From Marinobacter persicus (GTDB lineage Bacteria; Pseudomonadota; Gammaproteobacteria; Pseudomonadales; Oleiphilaceae), in contig NZ_PTIV01000022.1 in the NCBI RefSeq assembly GCF_002934325.1, forward strand, positions 1 to 64,000: DNA of 64,000 nt, read 5' to 3'. The stretch's first letter is position 1, and each line of letters opens with the position of its first letter. The position numbers were made by a program, and so were the translations under genes. Shown piece after piece: positions 10,669 through 18,991 of this stretch. The notes beneath the pieces were generated by a model. It did no database searches. It was not told the DNA's origin and saw nothing but the letters and a program-made list of their open reading frames with translations.

Positions 10669-12366
10669 ATGTCGCACGATTCGGAACACGCCACCCGACC
10701 AGCCCCGGGCCACGATGCCTGCCTGGCCAACACGCACGATGTCTTCAACCAACCCAGCCCGCTGGAAAACTACAACCTGTACGAGCACGACATTGCCCTG
10801 CAGGAGGCTGTAGCCAGGGAGGGCGCCGGATACGCGCACGATGACCTGAACCAATTCGGCACCTGGGCCGGCAAGGCCGAAACCATCGAATTGGGCTTTC
10901 AGGCCAACGCCAACAAGCCCACTTTCCGAACCCACGACCGCTACGGCCACCGGATTGACGAAGTCAGCTTCCACCCGGCCTACCACGAACTCATGCGCGT
11001 GGCCCTGGAAAACGGCCTGCACAGCTCGCCCTGGGCCAACCCCGGCCCCGGGGCCCACGTGGCCCGGGCCGCCAAGTACTACCTGCACACCCAGGTGGAG
11101 GCCGCCCATGGCTGCCCCGTTACCATGACCTTCGCCGCCCTACCGACCCTGCGCCAGCAACCGGACCTGGCCCGGGAATGGGAACCCCGCATTCTGACCA
11201 GCGCCTACGACGGTCGGAACGTGCCGGACCGCGAAAAACGCGCCGTCACCCTGGGCATGGCCATGACCGAAAAGCAGGGCGGCAGCGACGTGCGAGCCAA
11301 CACCACCCAGGCCTGCCCCATCGGCCGTGAAGGCCCCGGCCAGGCCTATGAACTGGTCGGCCACAAATGGTTCGTCTCCGCCCCCATGAGCGATGCCTTC
11401 CTGGTACTGGCCCAGACCGCCAGCGGCCTGTCCTGTTTCCTGATGCCGCGTTGGCGACCGGACGGCAGCAAGAATCCCTGGCAGGTCCAGCAGTTGAAAA
11501 ACAAGATGGGCAACGTCGCCAACGCCTCCAGCGAAGTCGAACTGCGCGGCGCCCTGGCCTGGATGGTCGGCGACGAAGGCCGGGGCGTAAGAACCATCAT
11601 CGACATGGTCGCCATGACCCGCTTCGATTGCATGATCGGCAGCTCCGCCGGCATGCGCCAGGCCTTCGCCCAGGCCAGCCACCACTGCCGACACCGCAGC
11701 GCCTTCGGCGCTCGCCTGAGCGACCAGCCCCTGATGCAGAACGTACTGGCCGACCTCGCCCTGGAAAGCGAAGCGGCCATGACCTACGCCCTACGCATCG
11801 CCCGGGCCCTGGACCACGCCGACAACGAACACGAACGCCTGCTCGCCCGCCTGGCCACTCCCTTGGGCAAATACTGGATCTGCAAACGCACCGCCAACCA
11901 CGCCTACGAAGCCATGGAGTGCATCGGCGGCAGCGGCGTCATGGAAGACTGCATCATGCCCCGCCTGTTCCGCGAATCCCCGGTCAACGCCATCTGGGAA
12001 GGCAGCGGAAACGTCCAGTGCCTGGACACCCTGCGCGCCATCCAGAAACAACCCGAGACCCTAGACGCCTTCTTCACAGAGGCCGCCGAAGCCAAAGGCG
12101 CCGACCACCGCTTCGACCAGTTCCTGGCGCAACTGCAAAACGACTTCGCCGACATCAGCGATTTCCAGTACCGCGCCCGCAACCTCGTCGACCGTTTGGC
12201 CCTGGCCATGCAGGCCTCCCTGCTGCTCCGGCACAGCGACAAACACCTCGCCGACGCTTTCTGCGCCACCCGCCTGCAAAACAACGGCGGGCAGAACTAC
12301 GGCAACCTGCCAACGGGCACCAATCCAGCGGCCATTATCAAACGGGCGACGCCTGTAGTAGGCTAG
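10669..12366 (+). CDS. AidB-type acyl-CoA dehydrogenase
   Basis: A 565-residue flavoprotein of the AidB branch of acyl-CoA dehydrogenases. The N-terminus NQPSPLENYNLYEHD is characteristic of AidB. The FAD/substrate region reads LGMAMTEKQGGSDVRANTT, and the C-terminal part has GGSGVMEDCIMPRLFRESPVNAIWEGSGNVQCLD with the catalytic-region Glu. AidB in E. coli belongs to the adaptive response to alkylation; related proteins act as isovaleryl-CoA-type dehydrogenases. Function here is therefore open between DNA protection and acyl-CoA oxidation. Nothing nearby belongs to the Ada regulon. Confidence 0.88.
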   Translation: MSHDSEHATRPAPGHDACLANTHDVFNQPSPLENYNLYEHDIALQEAVAREGAGYAHDDLNQFGTWAGKAETIELGFQANANKPTFRTHDRYGHRIDEVSFHPAYHELMRVALENGLHSSPWANPGPGAHVARAAKYYLHTQVEAAHGCPVTMTFAALPTLRQQPDLAREWEPRILTSAYDGRNVPDREKRAVTLGMAMTEKQGGSDVRANTTQACPIGREGPGQAYELVGHKWFVSAPMSDAFLVLAQTASGLSCFLMPRWRPDGSKNPWQVQQLKNKMGNVANASSEVELRGALAWMVGDEGRGVRTIIDMVAMTRFDCMIGSSAGMRQAFAQASHHCRHRSAFGARLSDQPLMQNVLADLALESEAAMTYALRIARALDHADNEHERLLARLATPLGKYWICKRTANHAYEAMECIGGSGVMEDCIMPRLFRESPVNAIWEGSGNVQCLDTLRAIQKQPETLDAFFTEAAEAKGADHRFDQFLAQLQNDFADISDFQYRARNLVDRLALAMQASLLLRHSDKHLADAFCATRLQNNGGQNYGNLPTGTNPAAIIKRATPVVG

Positions 12367-12424
12367 CGCTTCGGTACAGCCGGCCAGTTCACACTGGCAC
12401 AAGCGTTTAACTGCGAAGTTTAGT

Positions 12425-12618
12425 GAGCGCGCGTGGTGCCGCCTTCCAAAAATTTGCGGAGCCATGGATGGCGGAGCATAAGCGCCACATGGGTTCGACT
12501 GAGCGTTTATAAAGCGAAGCTTTATGCGACAGGAGAACGACTGTAATCTGCGATTGCAGGCCGGACCCCGAAGGGGTGCCGCAGGAGCGCTTTTTGGAAG
12601 GCGGCACCACGTGCGCTC
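12425..12618 (+). repeat. Hairpin repeat, copy A (sense orientation)
   Basis: About 190 bases closed by arms 12425-12452 and 12591-12618, complementary over 28 pairs with one G.U pair (12431/12612). The 138-base core carries short hairpins: 12461-12472 (GCCATGGATGGC), 12509-12525 (ATAAAGC-GAA-GCTTTAT), 12541-12559 and 12565-12577 (ACCCC-GAA-GGGGT). The core differs from copy B at only four positions, whereas the outer arms are unrelated in sequence to those of copy B. It ends 23 bases before the ATG of the DUF503 gene. Confidence 0.9.
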
Positions 12619-12641
12619 CAGCACCACAGCTGGATATTAAG

Positions 12642-12986
12642 ATGTCAGAAGCACTCAGAAAGCTACTAGCCCAAAACAATCCACCCGAGCAGCCCACCAT
12701 CACCCCAAGCGTGGGCCTGCTCACCCTGCACTTCCAGCTCTACGCCTGCGACGACCTGAAGGCCAAACGCAAAGTCTTCACCGCCCTGAAAGCCGTCTGG
12801 GGCAAAGAACCCGACCTGGCCGTCGCCGAAACCGGCGACCACGACGCCCTCGATTGCGCCACCTGGACCATCGCTGCCTTGGGCGCCTCCCCGCAGCAGA
12901 TCACCCAGCGTCTCGACCAGGTCGAAAAAGACATCCAGAGCCGCATCGACGCCGCCATTCTCGAGGTCCACCGGGAAATCCTGTAA
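12642..12986 (+). CDS. DUF503 family protein
   Basis: A 114-residue protein. The segment VGLLTLHFQLYACDDLKAKRK, followed by AVAETGDHDALDCATWTIAALG, matches the DUF503 (YlxP-like) pattern of a small ferredoxin-like fold; the biochemical role is unknown. The ATG at 12642 is preferred because the upstream in-frame codons lie inside the hairpin repeat. No good ribosome site is visible (GGATATTAAG precedes the ATG). It is followed by panP 65 bases later. Confidence 0.72.
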   Translation: MSEALRKLLAQNNPPEQPTITPSVGLLTLHFQLYACDDLKAKRKVFTALKAVWGKEPDLAVAETGDHDALDCATWTIAALGASPQQITQRLDQVEKDIQSRIDAAILEVHREIL

Positions 12987-13051
12987 CCCTTCCAGGCTCG
13001 CCTCAGGCAGACACAGGCTTTATACTACGCCGCCTTGGAGAATTGGCGCCT

Positions 13052-14725
13052 ATGACCGGAAAGAAACCATCCGCTCAGGCCTCTATCGAGGCCATGTATC
13101 GAGTCTTCACCGTGCCCGAGGCACCGGACTCGACCCTGAGCCGCATTGACCAGAACATCTCCCGCAACCTCGCCGGCTTCCTGCAGGAACACATCGTCGC
13201 GGTTGAACGGGATCTTTCTGACGTGGAAAAAAACTTTTCCGACTCCGCCATCCCGGAAAAGCCGGTCTTCGTCTCCGACCAGACCCAGTTCCTGCTCGAC
13301 AAAGTCGTGGCGGACTCCGTCCATACCGCCTCGCCCGCGTTCATCGGGCACATGACCTCGGCACTGCCCTACTTCATGCTGCCGCTGTCAAAAATCATGA
13401 TTGCCCTGAACCAGAACCTGGTCAAAATCGAGACCTCCAAGGCCTTCACGCCACTGGAGCGCCAGGTCCTGGGCATGATCCACCGCCTGGTGTACCAGCA
13501 GGACGGCGCGTTCTATCGCAAATGGATGCACGACCCCAGCCACGCCCTGGGCGCCATCTGCTCCGGCGGTACAGTCGCCAACCTGACCGCATTGTGGGTC
13601 GCCCGCAACCGCGCCTTCCCACCCGAAGGCAGTTTCCGCGGCCTGCACCAGGAAGGCCTGTTCCGGGCCCTGAAATACTACGGCTGCGAAGGCGCCGCCA
13701 TCCTCGTCTCCGACCGTGGCCACTATTCCCTGCGTAAAGCGGCCGACGTGCTCGGCCTGGGCCGGGAATCATTGATTGCCATCCCCACGGACGACGACAA
13801 CCGCATCCAGATCGACGCCCTGCGCGACAAGTGCCTGGAACTGCAGAAACAGAAAATCAAGGTCATGGCCATCTGCGGCATCGCCGGCACCACCGAGACC
13901 GGCAACGTCGACAACCTCGACGCCATGGCCGACATCGCCCGGGAATTCCGCGCCCACTTCCACGTGGACGCCGCGTGGGGTGGGCCCACCCTGTTCTCCC
14001 GCACCCACCAGCACCTGCTGCGGGGCATCGAACAGGCCGACTCCGTCACCTTCGACGCCCACAAACAGCTGTACGTGCCCATGGGCGTGGGCCTGGTGGT
14101 GTTCAAAACCCCGGGCCTGGCCAGCGCCGTGGAACACCACGCCCAGTACATCATCCGCAAGGGCTCCAAGGACCTGGGCAGCACTACCCTGGAAGGCTCA
14201 CGGCCGGGCATGTCCATGCTGATCCACTCCGGGCTGAAAATCATTGGCCGCGAAGGCTATGAAATCCTCATCGACGAGGGCATCAACAAAGCCCGCAACT
14301 TTGCGGACATGATCACCGAAGACCCGGATTTCGAACTGGTCACCCGGCCCGAGCTGAACATCCTCACCTACCGCTACTGCCCGGCGGTGGTGCAACAGGC
14401 CCTGGCCGTGGCCGACAAACGCCAGGCCGAGCGGATCAACACCAGCCTCAACCGCATCACCAAATACCTGCAGAAAACCCAGCGCGAGCGGGGCAAGGCC
14501 TTCGTCTCCCGGACCCGCCTGGAACCGGCCCGCTACGCCCACTTCCCCTGCATCGTGTTCCGCGTGGTGCTAGCCAACCCGTTGACCACTCCGGACATCC
14601 TCATGGACATCCTGGACGAGCAGAAAGAACTGGCGCAGGAAAGCGGCATTGCCGAGGAAATGGCGATATTGAAAGGGTTGGCGGAGACGGTGCTTCAGAA
14701 ACAGCGGGAAGGGTCAGAAAGCTGA
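13052..14725 (+). CDS. panP: Aspartate 1-decarboxylase PanP, PLP-dependent
   Basis: A 557-residue group II PLP decarboxylase. Motifs include SPAFIGHMTSALP near the N-terminus, ICSGGTVANLTALWVARN (PLP phosphate binding), FHVDAAWGGP (Asp contacting the pyridine nitrogen) and SVTFDAHKQLYVPMG with Lys338 as the PLP lysine. PanP supplies beta-alanine for pantothenate in marine gammaproteobacteria that lack the pyruvoyl enzyme PanD; glutamate-decarboxylase annotation is the common alternative. A GGAG lies 11 bases before the ATG. The gene lies between inverted hairpin repeats A and B. CoaD, later in the same CoA pathway, is also in this window. Confidence 0.88.
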   Translation: MTGKKPSAQASIEAMYRVFTVPEAPDSTLSRIDQNISRNLAGFLQEHIVAVERDLSDVEKNFSDSAIPEKPVFVSDQTQFLLDKVVADSVHTASPAFIGHMTSALPYFMLPLSKIMIALNQNLVKIETSKAFTPLERQVLGMIHRLVYQQDGAFYRKWMHDPSHALGAICSGGTVANLTALWVARNRAFPPEGSFRGLHQEGLFRALKYYGCEGAAILVSDRGHYSLRKAADVLGLGRESLIAIPTDDDNRIQIDALRDKCLELQKQKIKVMAICGIAGTTETGNVDNLDAMADIAREFRAHFHVDAAWGGPTLFSRTHQHLLRGIEQADSVTFDAHKQLYVPMGVGLVVFKTPGLASAVEHHAQYIIRKGSKDLGSTTLEGSRPGMSMLIHSGLKIIGREGYEILIDEGINKARNFADMITEDPDFELVTRPELNILTYRYCPAVVQQALAVADKRQAERINTSLNRITKYLQKTQRERGKAFVSRTRLEPARYAHFPCIVFRVVLANPLTTPDILMDILDEQKELAQESGIAEEMAILKGLAETVLQKQREGSES

Positions 14726-14771
14726 GTACGATCTTAGGTCTGTCTTGGTAGCCTGCGAGATTGGGGGAGTC

Positions 14772-14961
14772 GAGGACTTGGAGGCACTTTCCAAAAAGCG
14801 CTCCTGCGGCACCCCTTCGGGGTCCGGCCTGCAATCGCAGATTGCAGTCGTTCTCCTGTCGCATAAAGCTTCGCTTTATAGACGCTCAGTCGAACCCCTG
14901 TGGCGCTTATGCTCCGCCATCCCTGGCTCCGCAAATTTTTGGAAAGTGCCTCCAAGCCCTC
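14772..14961 (-). repeat. Hairpin repeat, copy B (inverted relative to copy A)
   Basis: Reads as the reverse complement of copy A. The outer arms are 14772-14797 and 14936-14961: 21 perfect pairs next to the loop, then one wobble (G.U in the sense orientation), then four more pairs. The 138-base core matches copy A except for four substitutions. One of these turns a U.G pair of an internal hairpin into C-G, which preserves the structure. The arm sequence (GGAGGCACTTTCC) is unlike that of copy A (GTGCCGCCTTCC) beyond TTCC. Confidence 0.9.
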
Positions 14962-15000
14962 TTAGCGAAACTCCGGCGTTAACGCCGCAAAGCATGGTCT

Positions 15001-15045
15001 GGGTTCTTGGGGAGGAGCGCTTTTTGGAAGAACCCTCGCTCCTCC
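15001..15045 (+). repeat. Hairpin repeat remnant, copy C
   Basis: The segment AGGAGCGCTTTTTGGAAG (15013-15030) is identical to the right end of copy A, but the rest of the core is missing. It is still flanked by complementary bases: GGGTTCTT (15001-15008) pairs with AAGAACCC (15028-15035). A competing stem also exists: GGAGGAGCG (15011-15019) with CGCTCCTCC (15037-15045). It may act as a terminator for the two genes that converge here. Confidence 0.65.
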
Positions 15046-15058
15046 TGCTGCCACCTAC

Positions 15059-15325
15059 TTAATAAAGCGCTTCCTCATCATCCAGCACCTCGTGCAGGAT
15101 TTCCAGGAACATCTTGTCCGCCTCACTCCAGGCCTCTGGAATACGGATCGTCGTGTTGGCGCTGATCTCGCGGGCCACCAGCTCATCGGCGTTCGGCTCG
15201 CCCCGGTACTTACGGGCGATCTCCATGGACTTGACGGCAATGGTCGGGTCACTCATCACCTTCTTGATGAACACCCGAAGCTCTTCGATCATCTTGGCCT
15301 GACGGCCTTCGTTGGATGTACCCAT
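15059..15325 (-). CDS. Conserved-looking hypothetical protein, 88 aa
   Basis: A short mixed-charge protein with predicted helices: MIEELRVFIKKVMSDP, then TIAVKSMEIARKYRGEPN, and a C-terminal ADKMFLEILHEVLDDEEALY. There is no signal peptide, membrane segment or cysteine. An AGGAG ribosome site precedes the ATG, and codon use matches its neighbours, so the gene is probably real. I do not recognise the family. It converges on copy C of the hairpin repeat. Confidence 0.65.
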   Translation of the reverse strand: MGTSNEGRQAKMIEELRVFIKKVMSDPTIAVKSMEIARKYRGEPNADELVAREISANTTIRIPEAWSEADKMFLEILHEVLDDEEALY

Positions 15326-15439
15326 TCCCCACTCCTGTCATTTGTCTGGTCGCGAGGCCATCGGCCCCGCGCTTTTCTACAGTATGGCCGAACTGGAAAA
15401 TTCTCACCAGTCCCGCAACTTAGAGACCCAAGTGATCCC

Positions 15440-17008
15440 TTAGCTCACGAACAGGCCACGCAGGGTAAAGAACAGGAACGCCGCCATCAAAGCCGAAGCC
15501 GGTACAGTAATAATCCAGGCTGCGGCAATTTTCACCAGGTGCGAGCGCTTGACCATCTCTTCGCGGTAAATTTTCTTCAGACGCTTACGCTCGGATTTGG
15601 CCAGCGGCACCTGCTGCTTGTCCTGCTTGGCCTGCTGCAGCAATCTTTCCATTTCCTCGACGGACGCGTTCCGGAAATCCTCCAGAAACGGGCGCAGGCG
15701 CTCCTGCTCGGCCGGCTCGTGCTGGTCCATGATCTTGTGCAACTGGGTGGCGTAGTTGCGCTTGAGGTACTCACGCAGAAAGCCCACGCCAAACACACCA
15801 CCGATGGCAATGTGGGTGGAGCTGACCGGCAGCCCCAGCTGGGAGGCCAGAATAACCGTCAAAGCGGCAGACAGGGCGATGCAGAAGGCCCGGGTCTTGT
15901 CCAGCTCGGTGATCTCAGTGCCCACGGTCTTGATCAGGCGGGGGCCGAACAGCATCAGGCCCACGGCCAGGCCCAGGGCACCGACCATCATGACCCACAG
16001 TGGAATACTGGCGGCGGTCACCACACCGCCCCCAGCCTGGATGGCGTCGTTGATAGCTGCCAGCGGACCAATGGCGTTGGCCACGTCGTTGGCACCGTGG
16101 GCAAAACTCAACAGGGCCGCGGCAAAGATCAGCGGCCAGGTAAACAGCTCACTGACTCCGTGGGGCGTGTTTTCCATGGCGGCTGCCTTGCGCCCGACCA
16201 GGCTGCGCATTGCAAAATACACCACCGCAGCGGCGGCAAGGCCGATCAGCGCCGCCTGCATGAAATCGACCTTGATGACCTTTTTCACACCCTTGATCAT
16301 CAGGTAGGTGCCAAAGGCCCAGGCCATCAGGGCAACCAGCACGGGCACAAAGCGGCGCGCCGATTCAATCAGGTTTGGCTGATAGAGTACGGTTTTCTTG
16401 ATGGAATACAGGAAGAGAGCGGCGAGCATGCCGCCCAGCGCCGGGGAAATGACCCAACTGGCAACAATCTTGCCCATCACGGCCCAATCCGCGATCGCCC
16501 AGCCTCCGGCCGCAATACCGGCCCCCAGCACACCACCAACAATAGAGTGCGTGGTAGAGACCGGCGCACCCATCCAGGTGGCCAGGTTCAGCCAGAGAGC
16601 ACCAGCCAGCAACGCGGCTGTCATCAGCCAGACAAACGCCCGGGGATCTTCCAGTGTGGTCGGGTCAATGATGCCGCCCTTGATGGTGGAGACCACGTCG
16701 CCACCGGCGATCAGGGCGCCCGACGCCTCGAACACGGCCGCCAGCAGCACTGCCGCCCCCAGGCCCAGGGCACCGGAACCAACCGCAGGGCCTACGTTAT
16801 TGGCAACGTCGTTGGCGCCGATGTTGATGGCCATGTAGCCACCGATTACGGCGGCGGCCATCAGCAGCATGTTATTGGGCAGTTCCTGACTGAACGCGCC
16901 GACACTGAGCCAGACGCCGAGCAGGAAAAGCACACTGAAACCAATTCGATAACGTTCGGTGGAAGGGCTGCTTAGGAGGGTATCCAGAAAACCGGAAGAG
17001 CGGGCCAT
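15440..17008 (-). CDS. PiT-family inorganic phosphate transporter
   Basis: A 522-residue membrane protein with about 10-12 hydrophobic segments. The two inverted PiT signatures are GANDVANNVGPAVGSGAL in the N-terminal half and GANDVANAIGPLAA in the C-terminal half; each contributes to the phosphate/cation path. A charged cytoplasmic stretch of about 90 residues near the C-terminus precedes a final membrane helix. PiT carriers are low-affinity, metal-phosphate/proton symporters. No adjacent DUF47 (PhoU-like) partner is present. The ATG at 17008 is preferred to an upstream TTG. Confidence 0.93.
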   Translation of the reverse strand: MARSSGFLDTLLSSPSTERYRIGFSVLFLLGVWLSVGAFSQELPNNMLLMAAAVIGGYMAINIGANDVANNVGPAVGSGALGLGAAVLLAAVFEASGALIAGGDVVSTIKGGIIDPTTLEDPRAFVWLMTAALLAGALWLNLATWMGAPVSTTHSIVGGVLGAGIAAGGWAIADWAVMGKIVASWVISPALGGMLAALFLYSIKKTVLYQPNLIESARRFVPVLVALMAWAFGTYLMIKGVKKVIKVDFMQAALIGLAAAAVVYFAMRSLVGRKAAAMENTPHGVSELFTWPLIFAAALLSFAHGANDVANAIGPLAAINDAIQAGGGVVTAASIPLWVMMVGALGLAVGLMLFGPRLIKTVGTEITELDKTRAFCIALSAALTVILASQLGLPVSSTHIAIGGVFGVGFLREYLKRNYATQLHKIMDQHEPAEQERLRPFLEDFRNASVEEMERLLQQAKQDKQQVPLAKSERKRLKKIYREEMVKRSHLVKIAAAWIITVPASALMAAFLFFTLRGLFVS

Positions 17009-17112
17009 AACCAAGGGATCTCATTTTGTACGGGTGAATTGAAGCAATTCAGCGCCGCAAACTATAATTTTTTTGACATCGAATTGAAATATAACCGTAA
17101 CTTTTATCCGGC

Positions 17113-17141
17113 TTGAGCCTGCCTGCCGAGGCCGCTATGAT
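17113..17141 (+). promoter_or_regulatory. Sigma-70 promoter of the flavodoxin gene
   Basis: TTGAGC (17113-17118), a 17-base spacer and TATGAT (17136-17141), followed by CGGGCC. The spacing is ideal. It lies 45 bases before the ATG. The -10 box with a GC discriminator resembles those before hpt and ubiA in this window. Confidence 0.65.
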
Positions 17142-17186
17142 CGGGCCACTTTCAACCACCCGGCGATTTCTGGAAAAGGCGATATT

Positions 17187-17633
17187 ATGGCAGCAATCCG
17201 CATTCTGACAGGCAGCGTCTACGGTGGCGCGTTAATGACCGCTCGCAAGGTCAAAGAGGAACTGGAAGCCGACGGCCACACCGTGGCGTTGCTGGAAGAA
17301 CCGAAACTAGTGGATATTACGGACAATAATGACGCCCTGCTGGTGTGCACCTCCACCACCGGCGACGGGGAAATCCCGGACAACCTGCTGCCCTTCTATG
17401 TCGACCTCCGGGAACAGCTGCCCCAGCAGCCCGGCCGCCCTTTCGGCATCATCGTGCTGGGTGACAGCTCTTATGGCGATACCTTCTGCGGTGCCGGCGA
17501 CCTGATGGAAGAGGCCCTGCTGGAAACCGCCGCGCGCAAGGTGGGCGAGACCCTGAAGATCGACGCCCTGGAGACCATCGATCCGGAAGACGAGGCCGCC
17601 CCCTGGGCGAAAACCTGGGCCGCCGGGCTCTGA
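17187..17633 (+). CDS. Flavodoxin (MioC-like)
   Basis: A 148-residue single-domain flavodoxin. The FMN phosphate loop is TGSVYGGA at residues 8-15, and the later loops CTSTTGDGEIPDN and LGDSSYGDTFCGAG fit the isoalloxazine-binding positions. The length and motifs resemble MioC, whose role in E. coli is linked to biotin synthase electron supply. A GGAAAAGG ribosome site precedes the ATG. It converges on tesB with a shared hairpin terminator. Confidence 0.9.
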   Translation: MAAIRILTGSVYGGALMTARKVKEELEADGHTVALLEEPKLVDITDNNDALLVCTSTTGDGEIPDNLLPFYVDLREQLPQQPGRPFGIIVLGDSSYGDTFCGAGDLMEEALLETAARKVGETLKIDALETIDPEDEAAPWAKTWAAGL

Positions 17634-17641
17634 GGCCGGAA

Positions 17642-17659
17642 GCCCCGCACAGGCGGGGC
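17642..17659. terminator. Hairpin between the flavodoxin gene and tesB
   Basis: GCCCCGC / GCGGGGC with a short loop, in the 31 bases between two converging genes. There is no T-run on either side, so it may be a weak bidirectional terminator. Confidence 0.5.
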
Positions 17660-17664
17660 AACGA

Positions 17665-18525
17665 TTACTGGCGTTCGCGAATCAGCGCTTCCTGGGTGGT
17701 GGACGCCACCAGCCGGCCGTCCTGGGTAAAGAAATTACCCCGGTTAAACCCCCGGCCACCTGCCGCACTCGGGCTATCCTTGTCATACAGCAGCCACTCG
17801 TCCATGCGGAAGTCCCGATGGAACCAAATGGCGTGATCCAGGCTCGCCACCTGCATATTGCGGCTCAGGAAGCTCCGCCCATGAGGAGCCAGGGACGTGC
17901 CCAGGAAGGTGAAATCCGAGGCATAGGTCAGCAAACAGCGGTGCAAGACCGGATCGTCTGGCAGCGGCCCCAGGGCTCGGAACCAGTTCTGGCGGTGGGG
18001 CGGCTCCTTTTCCGGCTTGAACGGATTACCCGGATTCACCGGCCGGATCTCGATGGGCCTTTCTCGCGTCATCATCTCCCGCAGTTTTTCCGGCGCCTGC
18101 TCTGCAAGTAGCTTGCCCCACTCCTGCTCGGATTTGAGCTCGTCGGGGCCCTGCTCCACTTGCGGCATATCGAGCTGGTGCTCAAAGCCCTGCTCTTCGG
18201 CCTGGAACGACATGGAACCCGTCAGAATTTCCCGGCCATCCTGCCGGGCGATGACACGGCGAACGGAGAAGGTGCCCCCATCACGCACCCGCTGCACCTC
18301 ATAATCAATCGGCATACTGTGATTGCCCGGGCGCAGAAAATACGCGTGCAGGGAGTGACACAACCGGTCTTCCACGGTGCGACTTGCTGCCATCAGGGCC
18401 TGGCCCAGCACCTGCCCACCAAATACATGGGGAAACCCCAGGTCTTCGCTGTCGCCCTGAAAATGGTCGTCCCCCATGGGCGAGAGGTCCAGCAAATCCA
18501 CCAGTTTTCGGGTTACTTCCCGCAT
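17665..18525 (-). CDS. tesB: Acyl-CoA thioesterase II
   Basis: A 286-residue double-hotdog thioesterase that hydrolyses medium- and long-chain acyl-CoA. Family motifs include SEDLGFPHVFGGQVLGQAL in the first hotdog, HSLHAYFLRPG, and HAIWFHRDFRMDEWLLYD plus FTQDGRLVASTTQEALIR in the second (Asp, Thr/Ser and Gln catalytic positions). The ATG at 18525 has AGGAG at good spacing and fits the usual family start; an upstream in-frame ATG would add 14 atypical residues. Confidence 0.93.
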   Translation of the reverse strand: MREVTRKLVDLLDLSPMGDDHFQGDSEDLGFPHVFGGQVLGQALMAASRTVEDRLCHSLHAYFLRPGNHSMPIDYEVQRVRDGGTFSVRRVIARQDGREILTGSMSFQAEEQGFEHQLDMPQVEQGPDELKSEQEWGKLLAEQAPEKLREMMTRERPIEIRPVNPGNPFKPEKEPPHRQNWFRALGPLPDDPVLHRCLLTYASDFTFLGTSLAPHGRSFLSRNMQVASLDHAIWFHRDFRMDEWLLYDKDSPSAAGGRGFNRGNFFTQDGRLVASTTQEALIRERQ

Positions 18526-18668
18526 ACTTGCTCCTGTTACCGTTTTAAAGTCGAGATCAGACGCCAAAACCCATTAGCTTCCGAACGGCTTTCTACCTCA
18601 GCTGCCGGAATTTGGCAATGCCAACGCACGACCAGCGGCAACTGCCCTGCAATTATCCGCCTGGCTTG

Positions 18669-18836
18669 TCATTCGATCTCGACCATCTCGAAATCCTCTT
18701 TGCCAACGCCGCAGTCCGGGCATTCCCAGTCATCCGGTACATCTTCCCATTTGGTGCCCGGCTCAATGCCGTCTTCCGGCCATCCCTCGGCTTCGTCATA
18801 GATAAAACCACACACCATGCATTCCCATTTTCTCAT
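18669..18836 (-). CDS. Rubredoxin
   Basis: A 55-residue iron protein with the two knuckles CMVCG (residues 5-9) and CPDCG (near residue 38) that bind one iron, plus conserved aromatic residues ([14 protein letters not shown]). Rubredoxins carry electrons to alkane hydroxylases or to oxygen-scavenging enzymes; no alkB is in this window. The ATG at 18836 gives the normal length. It diverges from hpt. Confidence 0.95.
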   Translation of the reverse strand: MRKWECMVCGFIYDEAEGWPEDGIEPGTKWEDVPDDWECPDCGVGKEDFEMVEIE

Positions 18837-18991
18837 ACTGTTTACCTCACAGGGTGATTTCGCCTTTTGGGGAACCTTGTTCAAGTTATCCTGCCAATCG
18901 CGGCAAGTACAGACAACGACCCGGATATCGCCACTCCCTTCAGTCGCAACACTTCGGTATAATCGGCCGTTTTACGACAGGATCGACCGTT

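Noticed and set aside
11367..12410. Long arginine/proline-rich open frame on the plus strand
   Set aside because: It is an out-of-frame shadow of the AidB-like gene; composition is extreme and no motif or ribosome site supports it.
12576..12641. Longer start for the DUF503 gene
   Set aside because: The extra codons lie inside the hairpin repeat, so the ATG at 12642 is preferred.
12425..15045. Integron attC sites or a transposon as explanation of the repeats
   Set aside because: No integrase, transposase or GTTRRRY core site is nearby, and the outer arms differ between copies, unlike fixed terminal inverted repeats.
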